From NCBI GenBank assembly GCA_030998225.1, contig JAPYXD010000484.1:1488001-1552000 (forward strand): DNA of 64,000 bases, in the 5' to 3' direction. Below the pieces are notes generated by a model. That model made no database searches. It saw only the letters and a list, made by a program, of their open reading frames with translations, and was not told the origin of the DNA. Positions 55,806 to 64,000 of the stretch are shown piece after piece. This DNA comes from Diplolepis rosae. Taxonomy: Eukaryota > Arthropoda > Insecta > Hymenoptera > Diplolepididae. The position numbers and the translations under genes were made by a program. Each line of letters begins with the position of its first letter. Position 1 is the stretch's first letter.

Positions 55806-55902
55806 AGAAATCCTTAATGCACGCTTTCATACTTTACTCTACACTTCTGAATTATACCGAACTGTGATTCATTCTTGAACATTTGGTATGTCATAGATAA
55901 TT
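55806..55902. repeat. dispersed repeat, copy 2
   Basis: Counterpart of 3221-3318 (CTTAATGCACGCTTTCAT, GATTCATTCTTGAACATTT). Confidence 0.65.
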
Positions 55903-56226
55903 ACAATAATACTAAATAATATCTAACATGTCCATAAGTCCCAACTTTGATCGGATGTTGAGTAAAATTACTCGAACTATTCATCTCCGTGTACCAAAAT
56001 TATCCATATACTATGCATTTGCTGCAATCGAATAAAGAATTACACATTGAAAATCTGCAAGGTTAAAAATGCGAAAAAGGAAATTTTGAAAAAAATGCTG
56101 TTTAAGTTTTATACAGCCAAGTAAATGAATAATAACAATTGAGAATATTGTAGAATTATCACCCTCCATGATGTGTATATAGTAGATGTATATATATAAG
56201 TCGATCAAGGTGTGGGTTAAAAAAAA
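55903..56226. other. AT-rich stretch
   Basis: A TA-rich patch lies near 56165-56200. No gene is supported. Confidence 0.45.
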
Positions 56227-56430
56227 TAATTGAAACACTCAACCATAATTTGTCATGAGCGACGTTTCGTTGGCTTGGTTCGCCAACCTCATCAGGCTAT
56301 ATTTGAATGAAAAAGTTCATATAAATTAGGAATCATAATAATTTTTACAATTTTTTTTTTTTTTTTTTTTCTTTTTTTTTTTTGAGCGAAACGTCGCTCA
56401 TGACAAATTATGGTTGAGTGTTTCAATTAT
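56227..56430 (-). repeat. foldback with a clean hammerhead-like core
   Basis: The arms 56227-56269 and 56388-56430 are near-identical inverses (ATTGAAACACTCAACCATAA, CATGAGCGACGTTTCG). On minus, 56264-56295 reads CTGATGA, G, GTTGGC, a seven-base loop, GCCAAC, GAAAC: the conserved hammerhead core with a perfect 6-bp stem II. A long T run (56350-56380, poly-A on minus) sits between the arms, as in a retroposed transcript. Hammerheads of this sort are known from Penelope-like elements and retrozymes. Cleavage site and stem III are not resolved by eye. Confidence 0.6.
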
Positions 56431-56659
56431 TTGGTTCGATGCGGAAACTCGATCGTCGATAATGTCTATTTATGTTTGGTTGTAAGTTAGCTGTAAGAAA
56501 TTCATCAAGTATGCGGAAAACCGTCTCGAGTTGCTGCTACGCCCAAACGAAAAAGGCCTCGAGCGCAAAGGGTTAACATATTTCCAACTATTGTTGGTTG
56601 TTGGGAAGGGTGTGTATATTGTCAACAAATAAGGCATAGGCTGAAACATTATCCTTACC

Positions 56660-57175
56660 AGGCTAGGTCAACTGTGTGGAGAAAAAATGGCGAAGTTCTT
56701 AGCGCCACCTGTGTCAGGCGATGAACTAACAATGTTTGCATATATTAGTTCATATGCATGTATATTCAGAACCCTTGCATGTTTGAGTATTTTATTATTT
56801 TACAGCATTATCAATAACTAGTGAAAAATAAAGCAAGTAAAACACATGAAATTATGATATAAGTTAATTATTATTGTATGAAACGTTTAGTGTTTTTTAT
56901 CTGCTTTATGTCACACTCATTTGTAGTGAAAGCAAATAAATAGGTTAGCGTCGCACATTGGGACGCTAGTATACAGAACTGTGACAGAAAAATTGCAGAA
57001 CAGTATTGACAATATGGATGCCGATCCTTCTTTACCCCACAACTCCTCGGTACGGTCCAACTGGTGCCATCTGTGTCGGGTGGTGAATTATTTCTGTACC
57101 CCGCATTGCATGTCGAACCCCCGCACCTTAGTTCTGAACTTAGCCATTTCAGCCCATACGAGTTGACCTAGCCTG
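56660..57175. mobile_element. MITE, ~515 bp, 9-bp flanking repeat
   Basis: The ends AGGCTAGGTCAAC and GTTGACCTAGCCT are flanked by ATCCTTACC at 56651-56659 and 57176-57184 (one extra G precedes the right copy). The left part includes TTAGCGCCACCTGTGTC, also found at 5677-5753. It appears to have inserted into the left end of the next, larger element. Confidence 0.7.
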
Positions 57176-57753
57176 ATCCTTACCGTCGTAAAGTTAGCAC
57201 CCCGGCTATGAAAATTTCAGTTTTTTTAATATGGAATCGTTTGGTGGTCGGTTGGTAGTATACTTTTGACGTTTGGTAGTCAAAGTTAGAAAAGTTATTA
57301 AGGTTTTTAAATCAGGGGTGGCACCCCATAGTTTGGAATTTCCTCTTTTATAACGTTTGGTGGTAATTTGGCAACGTTTGAAAGTTTACTTTTAACGTTT
57401 GGTAGTCCCTTCCCTTGGACTGGGACCTTGACGAAGTTCTTCTCTTGGCTTTGCCAAAAAAGAACGGGTCGGGAGGCTTAGCAGCCGGCCCTCAGGCCAT
57501 GGAGGTTGCAGTGTCCCGATGAATCGGTGAACAAATGCACGAAGGATGTATGCCCTAGGCGGCGGAGCCGAGTGGCGTCTTCCCCTGCCCACAAAGAGGA
57601 GAGGCTGCTGTGAGCTCCACTACGCACGATGCGCTGGTAAAACGATCTATGGATTTTATAGGAAAAACGATGGGGAAAGTGGACTTGAGTGCTTCTCCAG
57701 GAGCTGAGTGATGGAAGGACGTTCTTCAGCTCCTGAGGGAGCAAAGTGAAAAA

Positions 57754-58423
57754 ATGGAGGTCTTATCTCTTAGCGTCATCCAGCAGGGTATGCTGAGAAA
57801 TAACCCTGGCCACGTGAAGGACAGCGTGAACGAGGTTACAGGGGTGTTGAGCAGAATGCTCAATACCCATAAATGCCTTCTAGAAAGCGGGGTGGAAATA
57901 CAGGAGAAGCTGGAATCCCACCCCGGCTCAAAAAGATGGGTATCTTCCGGAAACTGCGATCTGCGTCTCTGGGAGATACACCGAAAAAGCTTACAAAGGG
58001 GGAGAAGAGGGTTGCTCCTTCTCCCCGCGAGGATCGGCTTCCCAAGAAAGACCCTCTGCGCAGGAACTTAAGGCAAAGGGGAAGACGCCGCGGCGCTCTC
58101 CGACCGCCAGGTCAGGCAACGCTATCAGGGTGTCGGCGAAGGACGGTGAGTCCTACGCCGAGATCCTGAAAGCCATGAAGGATGAAGACAAACCCCCAGA
58201 ATTCGGGAGTGGAGGTCCTCTCCATCCGAAGAACCAAGAGGGAGGAGAGATCCTTCTGGTCCTGAAGAATGGTGGCGACGTCTCGGCCTTCGAGAAGGCG
58301 CTCGATCAGGCGGTCGGAGAGAAGGCCAACGTCAAGTTTTTGGTGTCGAAGAGGACCCTCGAAGTTAGGGACCTCGACGAGACAATCACACGTGAAGAGG
58401 TTGTTGCCGCGCCCAGTATATAG
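57754..58423 (+). pseudogene. LINE ORF1 (Gag-like) remnant
   Basis: Two frames: 57754-58071 (LSRMLNTHKCLLESGVEIQE region) and 58130-58423, which reads GESYAEILKAMKDEDKPPEF, then GEILLVLKNGGDVSAFEKAL and LEVRDLDETITREEVVAA. The last block is the RRM-like region of R1/I-type ORF1 proteins. The CCHC knuckles that should follow, seen in the 30-31 kb relic, are missing. The sequence goes straight into ORF2 after ~30 bp, so an internal deletion removed them. Confidence 0.8.
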
Positions 58424-58454
58424 GGCGGAGCTTCGGAGGTTGAGGGTTGGAAAG

Positions 58455-59171
58455 TGAAATTTCTACAGCTCAACCTCGGGAGAGGGAAGGGAGCCCAGGA
58501 CCTTCTGATGCAGACTGCCAGGGAGAGGAGGATCGATGTGTTGCTCAATAGTGAACAACACAAATGGTCCGAAAACTCTGCTTGTGGTACCAGGATGCAT
58601 CACTGAGGGCTGGTATCCTTGTTTGTAGCCCTGATTTGAGCATCGGGGATTTTCTGGAGACCGACGCATGGTTCGTTTGAGTGGAGGTGGCGGGGGTACG
58701 TGTGTAAAGCTGCTACTTTTCTCCCAACGATCCTTTCGAGATCTTCGATACCCAGTTTTCCTCCTTGAGGAAAGCCTCAGAGAGGCTATTGGGCGGTCCC
58801 TTATCGCGGGCGACTTTAATAGTAAGTCACCCGAGTGGGGAGAAGCCCGTCTGGACAGGAGGGGAATCAAGGATAGGCGACTGGTTCGTCCTCGAGGTAA
58901 TAACCTTGGGTGACCACCAGTGCATTGAGTTCAGCAGCCAGCAACTGAGTCACCCAGTGAATGCGGTAAGGGGCGGCAAGGTGAGAAGCTCCTCCTGGAA
59001 CACAAAACGACTCAGCCAAGACAAGCTGCGCGAACACCTTGAAGAAACCAGGCAAGTACATTGTGCGGAGCTTGTTTCCAGACGTAGAGCCGTTCCAAAG
59101 ACAGGACCGAAGTTCCTGCGTGGTCCAACGCGAAGAACTCTTCACTCTCGAGGAATTAAGGGGTTACAGCA
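58455..59171 (+). pseudogene. LINE ORF2, endonuclease domain
   Basis: Begins KFLQLNLGRGKGAQDLL with the asparagine of the first endonuclease motif, then RIDVLLNSEQHKW, then AGDFNSKSPEWGEARLDRRG and GDHQCIEF (usually SDH). These are the metal- and phosphate-binding motifs of the apurinic/apyrimidinic-type endonuclease that nicks target DNA. Stops and frame changes occur near 58605, 58680 and 58910. After KGLQQCEK the frame is cut by the inserted segment. Confidence 0.85.
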
Positions 59172-59599
59172 GTGTGAAAAATTTTTTTTTTTGTTTTTTT
59201 TTTTTTTTTTTGCTCTAATCTATAGTTCTTGACTTCAAGAATATGTATGCAAACTCTCAAAACCATATTCAGCTCAGAAGTATTCGAAATTAGCGCCAAA
59301 TACTAGGGCTCTCAGAGTCTACGTACGGCTTCTGAAACTTTAAACGCGATTTTCTCGAAATCATGTTTTTTGACCTCGTTGACAGCATAACTCAATCAAA
59401 TTTTGTCCGATCGACTCGATCCCAAATGAATTCTCTTCAGAAAATATATCGCTATCGCTGCATTGTACAGTTTTTTTTTAAATTATTTATTTTTTTTTTT
59501 ATTAACAATTTAGTGCAAAATTTTGATGAAAAATTCAAACTTTTTTTTTTAAATGCCGCCATTTTTTTCCTAATCAAAAATTTAAAATTTCCTACGATG
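59172..59599. mobile_element. insertion in LINE ORF2, ~428 bp
   Basis: AT-rich segment flanked by CAGCA (59167-59171 and 59600-59604). A T-run begins near its left end (59183-59213), as expected for a retroposed sequence in minus orientation. The sequence is not recognised. It must be younger than the LINE. Confidence 0.6.
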
Positions 59600-59601
59600 C
59601 A

Positions 59602-60980
59602 GCATACCCCGAGATCCTACTGGAAGCCTTCAACTCCTGTCTTCGGGAGGGGAGGATCTTCGTCGACTGGAAGAAGCAGAGGTTGGTCCTGCTGAGGAGG
59701 GGCAACAAACCTCTAGAAGATGCCTCATCCTATAGACCTATTTGTCTATTGGATACAATGGGGAAGCTTCTGGAGACAATGGTTCTACAAAGACTGCAGG
59801 GTCGCGAGAACAGGGTCGGCGAGAACGGCCTTTCGGAAAACCAGTTTGGCTTTCGGAAAGGCAGGTCCACAATTGACGCCATTCAGGCAGTGGTGGACAT
59901 CACCACTAAGGTAAGAAGAGGAACTGGTAAGCGTAAGGGATTCTACACGTTGATCAGCCTTGACATACGTAATGCGTTTAATACCGCGGAGTGGAACAGC
60001 TGCATCGTGGCGATGGTGCAGAAAAAGGTTCCAGACTACCTGTTGCGAATGATAGATGACTATCTGAGCGACAGGTGGATGATATACGAGGGCGACAAAT
60101 GGTCTCTCAAAAAAGAGATGACATGATGCGCCCCTTAAGGGTCGCAGGTAGGTACACTCGTTTGGAACTTCGTGTATGACGATTTCCTGTGCATGGACCT
60201 GCCTGCTGGAACGAGCATCATCGGCTTCGCAGATGACGCACTTGTCGTGTACGCCGCTGAAGACGTCAGAATTCTGGAGCTGAGGATCAAGGGAAGTCTG
60301 TGGCGAGCAAAGCGTTGGTTGCATAGCAGATGCCTGAAATTGGACCCTGAAAAGACCGTGGCTTTGCTGGTCACGGACAGGAGATCCTTCCAATACCCGA
60401 AGATCGTTCTCGGGGATCATGTAATTGAGTGGAAAAAGAGCATTAGGTACCTGGGTGTGCAGTTGGATCGAAGGCTTAGCTTCGGCGAACAACTGCAGAT
60501 CGCGACTGCCAAAGCCATCCAATGTGGAGTCGCTCTGACTCGGCTCATGCCCAACATTGATGGCCCCAGGGAAGTTAAGGGAAGGCTGGTGGCGAGCGTT
60601 GTAAACTCGAAGCTTCTTTATGCAGCTCCGGTCTGGATAAGCCCCCTTAACAACCATGCTATCCAGAAGAAGCTGTTCTCGGCACAGCGAGGTGTGGTGC
60701 TGAGAATTGTCTAATCCGGAGCTCGCCACCTGGCTGGATAGAAAGCACGGTCAAGTCGACTTTCGGGCCATGGTTGATTTAATACGTACCTGAAGCGTTT
60801 CAAGAAAAGAAACGATGAGTCGTGTCGCTACTGCGGGTCCCTTGTGGAAAATGCAGAGCACACACTCTTTGTCTGTACACGATGGTCTCTCTCATGCTCC
60901 AGTCTGAACAGATATGGATGCTTATCGTGTCATTCGTCACCCTGGTGATGAAGACGAGGGAGCTCGATGGGCGTGCAGAG
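59602..60980 (+). pseudogene. LINE ORF2, reverse transcriptase and C-terminal finger
   Basis: The frame resumes with AYPEILLEAFNSCLREGRIF and runs through the RT blocks SSYRPICLLDTMGKLLE, NQFGFRKGRSTIDAI, SLDIRNAFNTAEW (first catalytic aspartate region), an APQGS-like block interrupted by TGA (~60125) and TAA (~60136), and IIGFADDALVV (FADD, catalytic). KSIRYLGVQLDRRLSFGEQL follows in the same frame to a stop at 60712-60714. A further segment has CRYCGSLVENAEHTLFVC, a C-x2-C-x8-H-x4-C finger of the C-terminus. Only a few lesions are seen in RT, but with the insertion upstream the copy is dead. Confidence 0.9.
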
Positions 60981-61093
60981 CGCGGCAACAACGAGGGCCA
61001 GGAGAAATCACATCGGGGCCTGCACCCACGGTCCTGCGTCTTGGGCGGACTTGGCTGTCCGCGTCGATCGGGGGAGGAATCTTATTATTCTGG

Positions 61094-61858
61094 TTTGTTG
61101 TTTTGTGTTTTTTGTATTAAGATCAAAAGATTTGGTTTGATTCCTGAATGAAACAGAATAAGGTGATAGATGCATAGGGGAACAGCATTCAACTAATGAG
61201 ATATTCACCTTGGATCCGTGCGATTATTTCATTGGTTTGAATCCTGTTGCCTTGTTCTTCTACTAAACTATTCTCCTCGACATGGAACTGTGCCCTAAGA
61301 AAACGTGTATTTTACGTGACAAACTTCGAGTGAAGGAGATATTACACCTCTGCATGCATGCGAGCATGTTGCAAGTAGGAAATAATGAGTCTAACAGAGA
61401 TAGATAGTGAAAAATTGGATAAAAATTGTATTTTCATCTCTTTTGCTATCATTATTTGATTGCAACATACATGCAGAATTGATAAAAGGATTTAAACTTG
61501 TCAGCCGATGAAACTAACTAGGTTTACATATATTCTACTGCAGTAAAAGGAACTAATGTTTTGTATACTTGTCAATATACGTATTATACTAAAATAGCTA
61601 ATTGAAATTGTTTCTTGCGTAATAAAAAATTATTAATGAAAAGTGTGCAAAACCTTATGTAAGTAATTGTAGTACCAAATAGTTTCTCCAGTAAGAATCA
61701 ATTTATTTTGGATTTAAATTTCCCGCTACATCTCAGTGAGTGCAGGGATATCAGTTGTGCGCGTGGAATAATTTCTCTACGACCATAAATTTTCTCTGAT
61801 TTTCATTAAGGAATCAAACCAAATCTTTTGATCTTAATACCAAGAAACACAAAATAAA
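61094..61858. mobile_element. TIR element, ~765 bp, 53 bp ends
   Basis: Left GTATTAAGATCAAAAGATTT within arm 61094-61150 and its inverse at 61804-61858, about 95% identical. The interior is AT-rich without an ORF. Confidence 0.75.
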
Positions 61859-61860
61859 AA

Positions 61861-62470
61861 ATCTGCCCGCTTCGCGGGCACATTGTCATCGCGCGCTTCG
61901 CGCGCAGCTCCCTTCGCTCGCAAATTTGAGCGCGCGCGAACAACTTTGTATTCTTACGTTTTTTTTCGTATTTTACATATTATTGTTAAAAAATTGAATT
62001 TTGGATTTTCAATAGTTTTTTTTTTAATTAAAAAGAAAAATATGCATCTTATAAAAAAATGTTACAATTCAAATTTGTAGGTCTTTATGTAGAAAATAAT
62101 ATTGTATCATAACGTTTTTTCGTATCTCGTATAATTTAACTGGAAAATGGAATTTTGATATTGACTTTTTTCGAATTTGAATATGCTGTAACATTTCTAA
62201 TTTTGATTTAATCAAAAAATGTTATCAGGATAATTTGTAGAGATTTATGAGCACTATCAAAAACCAGTATTGAAATTTTTAATTTTTTCAAAAAATTATT
62301 TTCAAAAACACAAAAGTAGTGCTCCATCCCTCAATTTTGATTGGATGTGGCTGGTTAACGAACTTGTCCTTACTTTTTCGGCTCCGATAAAGTGTGCCAA
62401 AGCTCAATTCAATCTGATAATTCTATCGAGAGTTATGCCGCACACGACCTACAGACAGACAGACAGACAG
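61861..62470. repeat. repeat with GC-rich hairpins, copy 1
   Basis: Opens with CTGCCCGCTTCGCGGGCAC and CGCGCGCTTCGCGCGC hairpins, then AT-rich units containing AAAAATATGCATCTTAT and AACGTTTTTTCGTATCTCG. Related sequence lies at 63462-63900. Class unknown. Confidence 0.55.
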
Positions 62471-62472
62471 AC
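62453..62472. repeat. ACAG microsatellite
   Basis: Five or so ACAG units, following TGCCGCACACGACCT. Confidence 0.85.
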
Positions 62473-62910
62473 ACTTTCGTAAAAACCATTTTTTCTGACT
62501 CAGGGGGTCTCAAAACGTAAAGATTTGATGAAAATTTCGAAAGTCATTTTTCACATAAAACCAATACCTTCTCATCCATGATGAGAATGTAAAAAACACT
62601 ACATAATAACTTTGAAAACTCTAGCAATAAAAATTTCTGGTGATTTCAAAATATCACCGCAATTTTAAAAACTCCATAAAATTTCAAATTTTGACTACCA
62701 AACGTTAAAAGTGAACTACTACGAACACCTAACAATTAAAAAAGGAATTCATCAAAAATTCCAAAATATGGGCTGCCACTGTGAAGCGCCTCAATTTTGA
62801 AAACCTTATAATTTTTTCAAGCTCGACTATCAAACGACAAAAGTAGAGTATCAAATGATTCCATAAAAAAAAAAATAGAAATTTTCATAGCCGGGGTGCT
62901 AACTTTACGG

Positions 62911-63461
62911 TGGAATCATCCTTCACTCAAAATCGCTCAGATTAACTATTTACTCGGAAGTTTATATATCATTTTCGTATTTATGGCACTCCAGGAAGAT
63001 TTTCAATATTTCAGGGCGGCGCAATCGATTTGAACGAAGTTTAGGTTTCAGTAACATGACAAGACTTATATATTTACCAAATTTAAGGTTAAAATATATA
63101 AATGCTGAAAACTTTTTTCAAAGAGCGATATCTCGCGAACAATATATTGTATACGACAATAGTATGCTCGAATTCAGCGATTGAATGCAGTATTTACGCA
63201 ATATGTACAAGATCGATAAAGATACACTGATAGAAATGGTTTGAAGGATTTAGCAATTCGGTTGCAGGTTAGAAATTTTTAGTTGTCTTTATAATAAAAA
63301 ATGTCTCTCTAAAGTATGCAGCATGTTGAATTATTTCACTCAGTTATAATTAAATGGTCAAAATACGCATCCCATTTTGGTGTATCTATGTCAGTAATAA
63401 AGTAGGGTTATATTAATCATATTGCAAATGTTAATAAAATTTAATACATTAATAATACCTT
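62911..63461. other. AT-rich stretch
   Basis: No gene is supported. Isolated GATATCTCGCGAACAA resembles the TATCTCG motif of neighbouring repeats. Confidence 0.4.
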
Positions 63462-63900
63462 CTCTTCGCGACACTCGCGCTCGAGGTTTAAAATTGAAAA
63501 CAAGGAACTAAGATTCGTGACATATAATTTGAAAAATCTGTGAATGCAAATTTGGAAAATCTATTTGAGCAAACAATTTACCATTATCACGTTTTTCTAT
63601 ATCTCGAATATTTTGGCTAAAAAATAGCATTTTAGACCTTGAATAGTATTTTTGAAAATTATAACGAAAAATATGCATCTTATCAAAAAATTTATGGATG
63701 TAAATTTGTAGAACTTGTTTGAACAAACAATTTTGAATTATAACGTTTTTTCGATATCTCGTATATTTCCATTAAAAAGTATTTTTTTTTATTTGAGCAA
63801 ACAATTTTGCATTGTGATGTTTTTTCGCATTTTGTATAGATCTACTGAAAGATGGATTTTTATTGTTGATTGTTTTTAGTTTTAAAATAAAGGGTTTCCC
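63462..63900. repeat. repeat with TATCTCG units, copy 2
   Basis: Starts CTTCTCTTCGCGACACTCGC and contains three loosely repeated blocks with AACGTTTTTTCGATATCTCG or similar and AAAAATATGCATCTTATC, matching 61861-62150. Confidence 0.55.
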
Positions 63901-64000
63901 AATAGGGGTGATATGATTTTGAATGTCCCTATCGGGCTCATTTGAACTGAAATTTTTGACGTCTGCTGTCAGTTGTCATCAGTAAGGTTTGCCATTTAAT
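63895..64000. mobile_element. possible transposon end at window edge
   Basis: AGGGTTTCCCAATAGGGGTG and the following CCCTATCGGG resemble the end of a Tc1/mariner-type element, but the body lies outside the window. Confidence 0.3.

Larger units (their letters stand above)
57412..61090 (+). mobile_element. R1-like LINE, degenerate
   Basis: Plus-strand non-LTR retrotransposon with ORF1 remnant, endonuclease, reverse transcriptase and a C-terminal zinc finger in order. It is GC-richer than the surroundings. A 428-bp insertion splits ORF2 (59172-59599). Most of the ORF1 zinc-knuckle region is deleted. The 5' and 3' limits are approximate. R1-clade LINEs in insects use an apurinic-type endonuclease; site preference cannot be judged here. 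Confidence 0.85.
57185..62910. mobile_element. TIR element, ~5.7 kb with nested LINE
   Basis: GTAAAGTTAGCACCCCGGCT at 57188 and its inverse (ending ~62910) start imperfect arms of ~220 bp (57185-57411 and 62690-62910). The arms also share ACTTTTAACGTTTGGTAGTC. Most of the interior is an R1-like LINE (57412 to ~61090) and further repeats, so the original element was probably much shorter. No transposase is recognised. Confidence 0.65.

Noticed and set aside
57392..57744. Minus-strand open frames at the LINE 5' end
   Set aside because: GC-rich antisense shadows with no motif; the LINE reads on plus.
59785..60729. 314-codon minus-strand open frame
   Set aside because: It is the antisense shadow of the LINE reverse transcriptase, whose conserved motifs are on the plus strand.
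61861..61935. GC-rich hairpins as bacterial terminators or contamination
   Set aside because: No T-run or bacterial gene context; a diverged relative occurs at 63.46 kb in insect-like repeat DNA.

Overview
This is eukaryotic, AT-rich nuclear DNA, almost certainly from an insect or another arthropod. The evidence is a host gene tail with short spliced exons (replication protein A large subunit), R1-like LINEs, mariner, THAP-type P, piggyBac-like, pogo-like and hAT-like DNA transposons, and a solo LTR whose promoter has a TATA box about 30 bases ahead of arthropod-type TCAGT initiators. I see no bacterial gene organisation, and I cannot name the species. Only one stretch looks like a host gene (RPA1, 37.4-38.9 kb, minus strand, last four exons only). 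A second possible host fragment is a terminal exon carried twice inside a 2.2 kb palindrome (14.0-16.2 kb). Nearly everything else is transposon-derived and heavily nested.

Layout. 0-2 kb: two mariner relics. 2-6 kb: MITEs and foldbacks. 6.2-9.5 kb: a transposon with ~210 bp inverted ends carrying a four-exon gene (zinc-finger-like plus MADF-like), itself hit by three hairpin MITEs. 9.8-13.1 kb: an old P-element relic (THAP exon, C-terminal exon) whose 3' end has become a foldback. 13.8-16.7 kb: a giant palindrome. 17.2-22.7 kb: a foldback element built of ~185 bp subrepeats, containing a solo LTR with a perfect 4-bp target duplication and several MITEs. 22.9-28.6 kb: a small TIR element with an orphan ORF, a palindrome with hammerhead-like ends, a 1.88 kb TTAA-flanked palindrome, and a BED-finger (hAT-type) exon. 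30-31.3 kb: an R1-like ORF1 relic. 32.7-35.8 kb: a deleted Ty3/gypsy element. 37.4-38.9 kb: RPA1.

40.6-48.0 kb is one inverted-repeat element whose interior is a ~6.6 kb array of 111-bp satellite monomers arranged as dimers. Immediately beside it (48,012-53,863) is a young P element: 16-bp perfect terminal repeats, a perfect 8-bp target duplication, and an intronless ~1,016-codon THAP transposase broken by only one apparent frameshift. 54.5-55.7 kb holds a third mariner. 57.2-62.9 kb is another TIR element carrying a nested, degenerate R1-like LINE. The last kilobase holds diverged repeats and perhaps the edge of another element.

How the parts relate. There is no pathway or operon here. The story is repeated insertion into earlier insertions, and the order can be read from the target duplications. 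Two themes recur. One is foldback formation from several transposon types. The other is hammerhead-ribozyme-like cores (CTGATGA...GAAAC) at three separate foldback loci. All protein and element assignments come from reading motifs by eye; no searches were run.
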